Below are positions 16,942 to 26,628 of a stretch of 64,000 nt of DNA, in pieces. Source of the stretch: an uncultured Bacteroidales bacterium (GTDB taxonomy: Bacteria > Bacteroidota > Bacteroidia > Bacteroidales > UBA932); NCBI GenBank assembly GCA_946999645.1, contig CAMQDS010000005.1, positions 44,568-108,567 of the forward strand, given 5' to 3'. Numbering within the stretch: position 1 is the stretch's first letter; each line of letters opens with the position of its first letter. The notes beneath the pieces were generated by a model. That model made no database searches. It saw only the letters and a list, made by a program, of their open reading frames with translations, and had not been told where the DNA came from. The position numbers and the translations under genes were made by a program.

Positions 16942-19668
16942 ATGCTTGAAAATAAGAAAAGAGTCTATCGCTTCGGTGGCAAAAAAGCTGAAGGTAACGG
17001 TAAGATGAGAGAGCTCCTTGGAGGTAAAGGAGCAAATTTGGCAGAAATGAGCCTTCTCGGCATGCCTGTTCCAGCTGGTTTTACTATCACGACAGAATGT
17101 TGTGCAGAATATTATTCTTTAGGAGGTGGATTTTCTGAAGAACTAAAAAAAGAAGTAGCTTCAGCACTTAAATCTACTGAAGAAATAATGGGCAAAAAAT
17201 TCGGTGATGTAAATGATCCGCTTTTAGTAAGTTGCCGTTCTGGTGCAAGGAGTTCTATGCCAGGTATGATGGACACCATCCTCAATATAGGTTTGTGTTC
17301 TGCAACCATTCCAGGAATGATTAAAAAGACTGACAATCCAAGATTTGTATATGATGCATACCGCCGTCTCATTATGATGTATTCAGATGTTGTAATGGAA
17401 AAGGCTGAAGGCATTGAGCCTGAAGATGGTATGGGAATACGTCAGCAACTTGACAGAATGATGAATGACCTTAAAGAAAAAAGAGGTTATGCTTCTGATA
17501 CAGATATTACTGCTGATGAATTAAAAGATCTTTGCGATAAGTTTAAAGTTAAAGTCAAAGAAGTTCTTGGCGTTGAATTTCCTGATACCGCAGAAGCCCA
17601 ACTTTGGGGATCAATAGGTGGTGTATTCAAATCATGGAATGGAAAACGTGCAATTGCCTACAGAAGGATTGAAAAAATTCCAGATGACTGGGGTACAGCC
17701 GTAAACGTACAGTCTATGGTATTCGGTAACATGGGTAATACATCAGCAACTGGTGTTGCATTTTCTCGTAATCCTGCAAACGGAGATAATAAATTCTATG
17801 GAGAATGGCTTATCAATGCTCAGGGAGAAGATGTCGTTGCAGGTATCCGTACACCTAATCCGCTTAATGAGGCAACTAAAACAGAAAAGAACAAGGATCT
17901 TCAGTCTCTTGAAAAGGCTATGCCTGAAGTATATAAGGAACTTGATGAAATCCGTAAAAGACTGGAAACTCATTTCCATGATATGCAGGACATTGAGTTC
18001 ACTATTCAGGATGGTCATCTGTGGATGTTGCAGTGCCGTATAGGAAAACGTACTGGACTTGCAGCCCTTCAAATGGCAATGGATATGCTGCAAGAAGGTA
18101 TGATTGATGAAAAAACAGCGGTCATGAGGGTTTCTCCTTCACAGTTGGATGAGATATTGCACCCTATCCTTGACCCTACTTCAGAAAAGAAAGCATGCGT
18201 AGTGGCACATGGTCTTCCTGCATCTCCAGGTGGAGCAGTAGGTACAATAGTATTTACATCAGAAGCTGCTATGGAAGCAAATAAGAATGGCAACAAAGTT
18301 ATTCTTATCCGCGAAGAAACTTCTCCTGAAGATATTGAAGGTATGCGCGCTGCTGTAGGTATTCTTACAACTCGTGGAGGTATGACTTCCCATGCAGCCC
18401 TTGTTGCCCGTGGTTGGGGCAAGTGCTGTATCGTAGGATGCGACACAATGAAAATCAATTTTGAACAGAAGACTCTAACTTTCGGTACAGATCCACATGT
18501 ATATAAGGAGGGCGATTTCTTGAGCCTTAACGGTACTAAAGGTTATGTATATAATGAGAAGATTGATACGATGGATGCATCTGAAAATCCACTCTTCGTC
18601 AAATTTATGGAAATAGTTGACAAATTCCGCAAACTTGGTATAAGAGCAAATGCAGATACTCCTGAAGACGCAGCTAAGGCTCTGAAATTCGGAGCAGAAG
18701 GTATAGGACTTTTCCGTGTTGAACATATGTTCTATGGCAGAAATTCTGAACAACCTCTTTCAAAAATCCGTAAGATGATTCTCTGCGATACAGACGAAGA
18801 AAGAAAAGAGGCTCTTTCAGAACTTGAACCATTCATTAAAGCATCTGTTAAGAGTACTTTGAGGATAATGGAAGGTAAGACAGTTGTGTTCCGTCTTCTT
18901 GACCCACCTCTACATGAGTTTGTTCCTAAAACAGAAGAAAAGAAAGCAGAGTTGGCAAAAGAGTTGGGAGTAACCGTTGCCGAAATCGAAAAAAGAGGCG
19001 AATCTCTACATGAAGTGAACCCTATGATGGGACACCGTGGCGTACGTCTTCACGTTTCATTCCCACTAATTGCAGAGACACAGTACAGAGCCATATTTAC
19101 TGCTACTGCAGAACTAATAGAAGAGGGACTGCATCCGAAGCCTGAAATTATGATACCTGTTACTATCTCAGCTCGTGAATTGAGTTTCCAGAAAGCTATA
19201 TGCGACCGAGTAAAAGCAGAAGTTGAAGGACATTACGGCGTTTCAATCAAATATCTTTTCGGTACTATGATTGAAATTCCTCGTGCTGCACTAACAGGCG
19301 ACAGAATGGCAAGGACAGCTGAATTCTTCTCATTCGGTACAAATGACCTTACTCAGATGACATTTGGTTTCTCAAGAGACGACGTAGGAACATTTATGGG
19401 AGATTACTTAGGTAATAAGATTCTCGATTCAGATCCATTCCAGACAATTGATACCAAGGGAGTTGGTAAGATTATTGAATATGGTGTTCAGGCAGGACGT
19501 TCAAAGAGGCCAGATCTCAAATGCGGTGTATGTGGTGAACATGGAGGTGATCCTGATTCAATCAAGTTCTTCAATAAGATTGGTATTGACTATGTTTCAT
19601 GCTCTCCATTCCGTGTACCTATTGCACGACTTGCTGCTGCACAAGCTGCAATCGAGCAGAGCAAATAG
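16942..19668 (+). CDS. ppdK: Pyruvate, phosphate dikinase
   Basis: The enzyme interconverts pyruvate, ATP and phosphate with phosphoenolpyruvate, AMP and pyrophosphate. It has 908 residues, the normal length of the family, with the ATP-grasp N-terminal domain, the central phosphohistidine domain with GGMTSHAAL (catalytic His484) and the TIM-barrel PEP/pyruvate domain containing PMMGHRGVRL and CGVCGEHGG. All expected sections are present in order. It has its own promoter (-7 box at 16890) and a strong terminator after it, so it is monocistronic. In gut Bacteroidales it supports PEP supply during carbohydrate fermentation, which is known biology, not shown here. Confidence 0.97.
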   Translation: MLENKKRVYRFGGKKAEGNGKMRELLGGKGANLAEMSLLGMPVPAGFTITTECCAEYYSLGGGFSEELKKEVASALKSTEEIMGKKFGDVNDPLLVSCRSGARSSMPGMMDTILNIGLCSATIPGMIKKTDNPRFVYDAYRRLIMMYSDVVMEKAEGIEPEDGMGIRQQLDRMMNDLKEKRGYASDTDITADELKDLCDKFKVKVKEVLGVEFPDTAEAQLWGSIGGVFKSWNGKRAIAYRRIEKIPDDWGTAVNVQSMVFGNMGNTSATGVAFSRNPANGDNKFYGEWLINAQGEDVVAGIRTPNPLNEATKTEKNKDLQSLEKAMPEVYKELDEIRKRLETHFHDMQDIEFTIQDGHLWMLQCRIGKRTGLAALQMAMDMLQEGMIDEKTAVMRVSPSQLDEILHPILDPTSEKKACVVAHGLPASPGGAVGTIVFTSEAAMEANKNGNKVILIREETSPEDIEGMRAAVGILTTRGGMTSHAALVARGWGKCCIVGCDTMKINFEQKTLTFGTDPHVYKEGDFLSLNGTKGYVYNEKIDTMDASENPLFVKFMEIVDKFRKLGIRANADTPEDAAKALKFGAEGIGLFRVEHMFYGRNSEQPLSKIRKMILCDTDEERKEALSELEPFIKASVKSTLRIMEGKTVVFRLLDPPLHEFVPKTEEKKAELAKELGVTVAEIEKRGESLHEVNPMMGHRGVRLHVSFPLIAETQYRAIFTATAELIEEGLHPKPEIMIPVTISARELSFQKAICDRVKAEVEGHYGVSIKYLFGTMIEIPRAALTGDRMARTAEFFSFGTNDLTQMTFGFSRDDVGTFMGDYLGNKILDSDPFQTIDTKGVGKIIEYGVQAGRSKRPDLKCGVCGEHGGDPDSIKFFNKIGIDYVSCSPFRVPIARLAAAQAAIEQSK

Positions 19669-19700
19669 ATAAACTACTGAGATTATAAATAATTCTGTTG

Positions 19701-19735
19701 AAAAGGAGGGAGTAATTCCTCCTTTTCCTTTTTTT
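19701..19735 (+). terminator. Rho-independent terminator of ppdK
   Basis: AAAAGGAGG (19701-19709) pairs with CCTCCTTTT (19718-19726) around an 8-base loop, followed by CC and a run of seven T. The stem continues AT-rich on the opposite strand, but the T-run is on the ppdK side. Confidence 0.88.
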
Positions 19736-19737
19736 AT

Positions 19738-19745
19738 TATCTTTG
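19738..19745 (+). promoter_or_regulatory. -7 box of the phosphoethanolamine-transferase pair
   Basis: TATCTTTG immediately downstream of the ppdK terminator matches TAnnTTTG. Transcription would start near 19752, which rules out a start codon at 19751 and favours the GTG at 19772. Confidence 0.65.
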
Positions 19746-19771
19746 CAAAATTGTATAATTCAAATACCAAC

Positions 19772-21316
19772 GTGAAAACAAGACTTAAAAGCCTATTTAT
19801 TGATATAAGCACTCTGAGATTTGCAGTTATTATTTCTATTCTTAATGCAGTATTATTTCACATTCCATTTATAAAATTTTGTATAAGTCAAACGAATATC
19901 GGCACATTTAAGGGACTGTTTATACTTACAAGCTTTTTCTTTGTCTTATTTGCATTGAATGTAATAATCACTTTACTGCTCTGCCTGATATCAAGGCGTC
20001 TAGCAAAAATATTGTGGTGTATTTTCTTTATAATAAATGCAATTTCACTGTATTTTATAAATACTTTCGGGGTTATACTCGATGAGCCAATGATTGGCAA
20101 TGTATTGAATACCAATACAACAGAAGCCTATAGTTTCATATCTACATCCCTTGTTGCATATACTGTATTATTGGGTATTCTTCCTGCCATTTACATTTCT
20201 CAAGTAAAAATGCCAGAAAGACATTACAAAAAAACTTTTTCACATATAGGTATACTGTCGGGAAGTATATTAATCGTAGTTATTTTAAACATTATCAATT
20301 TTTCATGGATAACTACTAATATTTATATAATAAAGTCATCTGTAATGCCATGGGCATATACAGTTAATATAGCCAGATATTATAAGCACCTATATCAGAA
20401 CAACAAGCCTGAAGTTAAATTACCAGATGCTAAAATCAAAGATAATAACAAGGCTGTGGTAGTCTTGGTTATAGGGGAATCAGCAAGGCGAGAAAATTTT
20501 TCTATTTATGGATATAGCCGAAACACAAATCCTCTACTATCTGCTATTCCGAATCTGCATCACTTTAATGCCCAATCTGATGCCACATTCACAATAGCAG
20601 GAGTAAAAGCAATTTTAGATTATAAACCAGCAGCAAAGAAAAAATACGAATGTCTTACAAGTTATTTGCATCGTACTGGAGCCTATGTAATATGGAGAAC
20701 AACGAATAACGGACAGCCAAAAATGAAGATTGATAAATACATGGATGCCGATTCTTTAGCAAAAATTCCTTCTCCTTTTAGAAAAAATTATGATGAAGTG
20801 CTGCTAAGCGGTTTAAAAGAAGAAATTATGGCTGCAACTAAAGATAAAGTGCTGATTGTCTTACATACCGGGACTTGTCATGGGCCAATTTACAGTATGC
20901 ATTATCCTAAAGAATTTGAAATATATAAGCCGGTAAATAAAAGTGCAGACCTGGAAAAATGTAACCGACAGGATATTATAAATGCCTATGACAATACAAT
21001 AGTATATACTGATTATATATTGAATAATGTTATCAATATATTAAAGGAAATCCCTGGTGTTCACAGTACTATGATGTATGTATCTGATCACGGTGAATCT
21101 CTTGGAGAAAGCGGTTTTTTTATGCATGGAGTTGATCGCTTGGTCGCACCAAAACAACAGTATGAAATTCCATTTATCATATGGACATCTGATAATTATA
21201 GAACAATAAAGAACCTTGGAGAATTATCTCAACACTATGTATTCCATAGCACACTTAACTTTCTTTCTATAGAAAGTCCTGTATATAATGAAGAACTGAA
21301 TATTTTTAGTAAATAG
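19772..21316 (+). CDS. Phosphoethanolamine transferase-like membrane protein, copy 1
   Basis: The 514-residue protein has about five transmembrane segments in its N-terminal ~190 residues and a C-terminal sulfatase-like catalytic domain, as in EptA/MCR/CptA enzymes that transfer phosphoethanolamine to lipid A or other envelope glycans. Motifs include LVIGESARRENFSIYGY (metal Glu), the nucleophile region SDATFTIAGV (Thr272 or Thr274), LHTGTCHGP and VSDHGESLGESGFFMHG. I chose the GTG at 19772 over a TTG at 19751 because the latter coincides with the predicted transcription start and the GTG gives an N-terminus aligned with the second copy. It is followed after 2 bp by the second copy, with which it shares a 127-bp identical tract. 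Confidence 0.9.
   Translation: MKTRLKSLFIDISTLRFAVIISILNAVLFHIPFIKFCISQTNIGTFKGLFILTSFFFVLFALNVIITLLLCLISRRLAKILWCIFFIINAISLYFINTFGVILDEPMIGNVLNTNTTEAYSFISTSLVAYTVLLGILPAIYISQVKMPERHYKKTFSHIGILSGSILIVVILNIINFSWITTNIYIIKSSVMPWAYTVNIARYYKHLYQNNKPEVKLPDAKIKDNNKAVVVLVIGESARRENFSIYGYSRNTNPLLSAIPNLHHFNAQSDATFTIAGVKAILDYKPAAKKKYECLTSYLHRTGAYVIWRTTNNGQPKMKIDKYMDADSLAKIPSPFRKNYDEVLLSGLKEEIMAATKDKVLIVLHTGTCHGPIYSMHYPKEFEIYKPVNKSADLEKCNRQDIINAYDNTIVYTDYILNNVINILKEIPGVHSTMMYVSDHGESLGESGFFMHGVDRLVAPKQQYEIPFIIWTSDNYRTIKNLGELSQHYVFHSTLNFLSIESPVYNEELNIFSK
20750..20876 (+). repeat. 127-bp tract identical to 22306-22432 of the neighbouring paralog
   Basis: Bases 20750-20876 of copy 1 are identical to 22306-22432 of copy 2, although the two genes are clearly diverged on both sides, including the first ~800 bp. 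A second nearly identical stretch covers about 20983-21100 and 22543-22660. This is the pattern left by gene conversion within a tandem pair. Confidence 0.9.
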
Positions 21317-21318
21317 TT

Positions 21319-22869
21319 ATGAATAAAATAGCAGAAAAATTAAAATCACTGTTTATAAATGTCACCCCTTTAAGATTTTCTATAATAGTAGGAATACTTA
21401 ACCTCGTTCTCTATCACAAGCCGCTTTTTAAATTTATTTTCGAAGATATAGATCTCCGGAATCCAAAATATATTATTACAATTATTAGTATTGCCTTAAT
21501 TGTTCTTATAGCAAATGCATTAATAATATATTTAATGTGCTTGATTTCAAGGATATTCACCAAAATCATATGGAGTATTTTTTTCATACTCAATGCCGCA
21601 GCAATGTACTTCATTGCTACATTTAAGATTTTAGTAGAGATAACTGTGATTAGTAATGTCTTGAATACCAATGTTAAAGAAGCCACAAGTTTTATCTCTA
21701 CAGAACTTATTCTATATATATTATTTTTGGGAATACTGCCTTCCATATATATTTTTTTCACTAAAATTTCAAAAGTTAAATTCACAAAAGCCCTCAAACA
21801 CATAGGCTGTCTTTTAATTTCACTCATAGTTATATGTGCAGTTAATATAATTCCGAGTTTAAAATGGGCTTATTTAAATCAACTTGTATTAACTTCAAAT
21901 CTATATCCTTGGACATATGTGGCAAATGTTCAAATTTATTACAGGTTGGAACGCAAAAATAATCGTGTTGAACATCTTTTACCTGATGGAAAAATAAAAA
22001 ATAATGATAAGGCAGTAGTTATATTAGTAATAGGAGAATCAGCAAGAAGCAATAATTTTTCCTTGTATGGGTATAAACGTAATACAAACCCTTTACTGTC
22101 CAAAATCAAAGACTTACATACATTTAAAGCACACTCTGAAGCCACTTATACAATAGCAGGAGTAAAGGCTATACTTGAAGACAAAGAGCATAAGGAATTA
22201 TATGAATGTCTCACAAGTTATTTGCACCGAACAGGAGCCTATGTAATATGGAGAACGACAAATGACGGACAGCCTAAAATGAAGATTGATAAATACATGG
22301 ATGCTGATTCTTTAGCAAAAATTCCTTCTCCTTTTAGAAAAAATTATGATGAAGTGCTGCTAAGCGGTTTAAAAGAAGAAATTATGGCTGCAACTAAAGA
22401 TAAAGTGCTGATTGTCTTACATACCGGGACTTCTCATGGAGCAAAATACAGTATGCATTATCCTAAAGAATTTGAAATTTACAGTCCAGTAAACACGTCT
22501 ACAGCCCTTGAAAAATGAGACAGACAGTATGTTATCAATGCCTATGACAATACAATAGTGTATACTGATTATATATTGAATAATGTTATCAATATATTAA
22601 AGGAGATTCCTGGTGTTCACAGTACTATGATGTACGTATCTGATCACGGTGAGTCACTTGGGGAAAATGGCATTTATATGCATGGCTTAAGTAGAAGACT
22701 TGCACCCGATGAGCAAAGGAATATTCCTTTCATAGTATGGCAATCTGACAATTATAGGACACTTAAACATAATGACGAACTGTCACAGCACCATGTTTTC
22801 CATAGTGTACTAAACTTTCTTTCAGTAGAAAGTCCTGTATATCAGGAAAATTTAAATATTTTCAAGTAG
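21319..22869 (+). pseudogene. Phosphoethanolamine transferase-like gene, copy 2, interrupted by one TGA
   Basis: The frame from 21319 reads 399 codons to a TGA at 22516-22518, then continues in the same frame to 22869 with an intact C-terminal catalytic part (VSDHGESLGENGIYMHG). At the stop, copy 1 has TGT (Cys) in LEKCNRQ; copy 2 has TGA, so a single base change explains the break. This Cys is conserved in EptA-type enzymes. The N-terminal membrane segment and the sulfatase motifs IGESARSNNFSLYGY, ATYTIAGV and HTGTSHG are present, as in copy 1. The separate fragments 21319-22518 and 22558-22869 could be expressed independently, but without the C-terminal metal ligands the N-terminal product should be inactive. 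A sequencing error remains possible. Confidence 0.8.
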
Positions 22870-22874
22870 TTTGA

Positions 22875-23411
22875 ATGAATAGAAAATTATTAAATATAGA
22901 ACTTGGAAGAGTATCAGTACAGGAATATAAAAAACTACCACCGTCAGGTATTGTCCTTGTACTTGATAATGTAAGAAGTGCCTATAACATAGGTTCTGCA
23001 TTTAGAAGTTGTGACGCTTTTAAAGTAGATAAAATAGAACTATGCGGTATATGTGCAGTTCCTCCCTCTACAGAAATTCACAAATCTGCAATAGGAGCAG
23101 AAAACAGTGTTGAATGGGAATATAACAAGGACACGATGTCCGCAGTCAGAAAACTACAATCTGAAGGATATACAATTATAAGTGTTGAACAGACTGTTAA
23201 TTCTGTCAGCCTTGAAAAGTTTATCCCGCAGCAGGGTAAAAAATATGCCCTAATCTTCGGTAATGAAGTGGATGGGGTATGTCAAGATGTAGTAGACGCT
23301 TCCGATTTTTCACTTGAAATACCTCAATACGGAACAAAGCACTCCCTCAACATTTCAGTTTCTGTTGGGGTAGTGCTTTGGCATTTCAGAAGAGCTATAC
23401 TTACCGATTAA
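22875..23411 (+). CDS. SpoU/TrmH-family RNA 2'-O-methyltransferase
   Basis: The 178-residue protein has the SPOUT trefoil-knot motifs: VLVLDNVRSAYNIGSAFRSC (motif 1), IFGNEVDGV (motif 2) and IPQYGTKHSLNISVSVGV (motif 3). It is a single-domain TrmH/TrmL-like enzyme, probably a tRNA 2'-O-methyltransferase; the exact nucleotide target cannot be read from the sequence. It follows the disrupted transferase gene by 5 bp and overlaps the convergent beta-galactosidase gene by 11 bp at their 3' ends. Confidence 0.9.
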   Translation: MNRKLLNIELGRVSVQEYKKLPPSGIVLVLDNVRSAYNIGSAFRSCDAFKVDKIELCGICAVPPSTEIHKSAIGAENSVEWEYNKDTMSAVRKLQSEGYTIISVEQTVNSVSLEKFIPQQGKKYALIFGNEVDGVCQDVVDASDFSLEIPQYGTKHSLNISVSVGVVLWHFRRAILTD

Positions 23412-26400
23412 CAGGTCTTATAACAAAGTTAAATTTACGTTCCTTTGCCGGTACCATATATGGTTCAAGAGGAAGAGTACCCCATGAATTGATGCCGCCA
23501 AGCCCCATTTGAATCAACTCAAAATTAACTGAAGTCTTACCTGCAGATCGATTATCTTTAAATGCCTTATAAACAATATCCAAAGAATGTTGTGGTCTGC
23601 CAGCTTGATAATTCGTAGGATTTTTTCGAGGTCTCGGATCATTTAGAGATATATCTAAGTCCTCTATACTGAATGGAAGTGCAGAGGCGCTAAATTCATT
23701 ATCTGACCTAATCTCAATTCCCTTTCCGGCTTTATCCAAAATTCTAAACCATTTAAGACATGTCTTAGTACCTGACTCTTGAGTACGCGGATAGCCATAA
23801 TGATATTGTTCATTTACACTCTGAACATAATGTCCATAGACAGCTGAAGAATTTCTATCACTATAGTTTTCCCATGGTCCTTTTCCGTAGAAGTCTATTA
23901 CAGAATAATTTCCAGGCATATCAAGACGCATTCCATACCTAAACATACATGGAGCTTTATCCAAAGAATCGGCATCGTTCATTTCTTCAGTCACAGCAAC
24001 TGTTCCGTCTGCATATACTCTGTATGCCAGTAAAAACTTAGCATAATTAGCAATTGGAGCATAAGAGACAGTTACAAGAAAATAATCATTCTTACTGCTG
24101 CAATCAAATGAAACTACTGACATATTAGGCTTCCTCCAAACTTTATATTTATCATTTAGACCTGCACCCATATCATTTTCAGTAGGCGCTCTCCAGAAAG
24201 AAGGACGCAGCGCAGACTTCAACAATTCATCATTATCAAGACTATAAGAGACAAGTAGACCTGAAGTTTTATCAAACGTAGCTTTCCATTTTGAAACCTT
24301 TCCTCCTGCCAAGACTGGCTCTGAAAAGTTTCCAGATAATACCACCTGATTCTCACTATCCTCAATAGCAGGTATCCCCTTTTCAATCTTTATTTTCGTA
24401 GGGGCATCCTTTAAAACAAACTGTTCATATGCTACTTCAGTACCTGCTGCAAGCACTCCGTCTTTGTTCTTAAGTTCATAACTAACGTTAAGACATACTT
24501 GTGAATGACTGGAAGATATTTTTGCTATATCTTTATTTAAAAGTTCGAGTGGAACCGACACTGTTTTTCCAGGAGCCACATTAAGATTTTCCACGATGCC
24601 AGTAAGTAATTTAACTCCATCAGCCTCAACGTTCCATAGCATACGATAAGCAGAAAGGTCTATAAAGAAGTTCTCATTATAAACATTAACTCTATATTTT
24701 TCGTCTAATGAGTTGAATGATTTTTCTGTGGTATCTATGGTCGTATGTATTGATTGATATTGGTAGCGAACCTCATAAGCATGCGGATGAAGACTTCTAT
24801 CGGCAGCAATAACTCCGTTACAGTTGAATGAACCGTCTGAAGGATCATCCTCATTAAAATCTCCACCAAAAGCATAGAAATAGTCAGAACCCGTCTTTTT
24901 TGAATCTGACGGCCACATAAGAGATTGATCTGCAAAGTCCCAAATATAGCCTCCCTGATAAGACGGATATTTTCTGATAAGATCCCAATATTCCTTAAAA
25001 CCTCCCATAGAGTTACCCATGGCATGAGCATACTCACACTGTATTAATGGTTTAGAAGGATTTGAATTTAAGTACTTTTCACAATCTGCTGGTGACATAT
25101 ACATAGGACAGAATATATCAGTATTCCAATTTAATTCTGCTCTTTCATACTGTACAGGACGTGTCTTATCGTATTCTTTAATCCACTTATAACAGTTCTC
25201 AAAATTTTTCCCGTTACCAGCCTCATTGCCAAGGCTCCATACTATAACACAAGGATGATTAATATCACGCTTGACCATCCTCTCATTTCTTAACAGGTGG
25301 GCAGCTGTGTAATCTTTCCTATGGGCAAGGCTATTTTCTCCATACCCCATACCGTGCGACTCCACATTAGCCTCGTCCGTGACATAAAGACCATACTCAT
25401 CGCACAGTTCATACCAAATAGGATCATTTGGATAGTGAGATGTTCTGACTGCATTTATATTCAAACTCTTCATTATCCTTATGTCCTCAATCATTTCATC
25501 CTTTGAGACCACATAACCTCCGGTAGAAGAAATTTCATGTCTGTCAACTCCTTTTATTAGTACAGGCTTTCCATTTACAAGAAGTTGTGAATTTTTAATT
25601 TCCACAGTTCTGAAACCGAACTTAACACTGGCTCCATCTACAACTTTATTATTATCGAAAGCGGTTACTCTAAGAGTGTATAGGTTAGGAGCTTCTGCAC
25701 TCCAAAGCAATGGAGAAGACACAGTTTCTGCTTTTCTAAGAATAATGTTTCCTTCGGAAGAAACTTCCTTTTTACCTGAGACAGGTAAATTGAACATACA
25801 TACAGTTTTCCCTCCTGGTGCAACTACTTCAACATTTACTCCTGTAATTCCTTTGGAAACTTCAGTATATAAAGACAATTTTCCATTCATATCACCAGAG
25901 ATATTTATGTCTTCTATGTGCATCTGAGGCCTTGCATATATATATATTCCTCTCGCAATTCCTGTCAAACGCCAAAAGTCCTGGTCTTCCAAATAAGTGC
26001 CGTCACACCATCTGAAAATTTCCAAAGCAATATTGTTTTCACCAATATTTACAAATTTAGTAATATCAAAACGTGCCTCTAATTTACTGTCTTCACTGTA
26101 TCCTACCTCTTTACCATTCACCCAAACTCTGACATTAGATGTAGCAGAACCTATATTAAGACATACCTGTTTCCCCTGCCAAGATGCTGGTATAGAAAAA
26201 TTCTTGCGATATTGCCCAACATAGTTATTTTCAAGAGGAACAAAAGGCGGATTATTTTTATAATGACCTCTCCACGCATAACCCACATTGAGATATACAG
26301 GATCCATATATCCTTGAAGTTCCCACATTCCTGGAACCTTTATATTATTCCATAAAGAATCATCACAGGTTTTAGTATAAAAATCAGATAACACCTCATC

Positions 26401-26607
26401 AGGAGTTTTAAACAGCCTGAATTTCCAAATGCCATTTAAGGATACTATCTGTTCATTGTCAGAATGAAACGTAGCACGCATCGGCATTCTGTTTCGCTCA
26501 GAAACTTTAGGATTTTGCCAATCTGGTAGTTTTTTCATAGAATAAAGTTCTTGTGAAGTTGCACCTACTAACAAGGCAACAATCGCAATCAGTGTCTTAT
26601 TAATCAT
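23401..26607 (-). CDS. Secreted glycoside hydrolase family 2 beta-galactosidase
   Basis: The 1068-residue protein has a signal peptide (residues 1-19) followed by the GH2 order: sugar-binding jelly-roll, Ig-like domain, TIM barrel and a C-terminal small-chain-like beta-sandwich. The catalytic acid/base is in WSLGNEAGNG (Glu462) and the nucleophile in LIQCEYAHAMGNS (Glu525), as in LacZ. It likely hydrolyses beta-galactosides in the periplasm or at the surface. It starts 21 bp after the BatD/E fusion gene on the same strand, so it may be transcribed with the bat operon, an unusual companion; I see no separate -7 box in the gap. Confidence 0.95.
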   Translation of the reverse strand: MINKTLIAIVALLVGATSQELYSMKKLPDWQNPKVSERNRMPMRATFHSDNEQIVSLNGIWKFRLFKTPDEVLSDFYTKTCDDSLWNNIKVPGMWELQGYMDPVYLNVGYAWRGHYKNNPPFVPLENNYVGQYRKNFSIPASWQGKQVCLNIGSATSNVRVWVNGKEVGYSEDSKLEARFDITKFVNIGENNIALEIFRWCDGTYLEDQDFWRLTGIARGIYIYARPQMHIEDINISGDMNGKLSLYTEVSKGITGVNVEVVAPGGKTVCMFNLPVSGKKEVSSEGNIILRKAETVSSPLLWSAEAPNLYTLRVTAFDNNKVVDGASVKFGFRTVEIKNSQLLVNGKPVLIKGVDRHEISSTGGYVVSKDEMIEDIRIMKSLNINAVRTSHYPNDPIWYELCDEYGLYVTDEANVESHGMGYGENSLAHRKDYTAAHLLRNERMVKRDINHPCVIVWSLGNEAGNGKNFENCYKWIKEYDKTRPVQYERAELNWNTDIFCPMYMSPADCEKYLNSNPSKPLIQCEYAHAMGNSMGGFKEYWDLIRKYPSYQGGYIWDFADQSLMWPSDSKKTGSDYFYAFGGDFNEDDPSDGSFNCNGVIAADRSLHPHAYEVRYQYQSIHTTIDTTEKSFNSLDEKYRVNVYNENFFIDLSAYRMLWNVEADGVKLLTGIVENLNVAPGKTVSVPLELLNKDIAKISSSHSQVCLNVSYELKNKDGVLAAGTEVAYEQFVLKDAPTKIKIEKGIPAIEDSENQVVLSGNFSEPVLAGGKVSKWKATFDKTSGLLVSYSLDNDELLKSALRPSFWRAPTENDMGAGLNDKYKVWRKPNMSVVSFDCSSKNDYFLVTVSYAPIANYAKFLLAYRVYADGTVAVTEEMNDADSLDKAPCMFRYGMRLDMPGNYSVIDFYGKGPWENYSDRNSSAVYGHYVQSVNEQYHYGYPRTQESGTKTCLKWFRILDKAGKGIEIRSDNEFSASALPFSIEDLDISLNDPRPRKNPTNYQAGRPQHSLDIVYKAFKDNRSAGKTSVNFELIQMGLGGINSWGTLPLEPYMVPAKERKFNFVIRPVNR

Positions 26608-26628
26608 ACTGTGGTCATTTTATTTATA

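Noticed and set aside
22516..22518. TGA as a selenocysteine codon
   Set aside because: It replaces Cys in a conserved place, which made this worth checking, but no stable hairpin follows within about 40 bases and copy 1 uses TGT. A single nonsense change is simpler.
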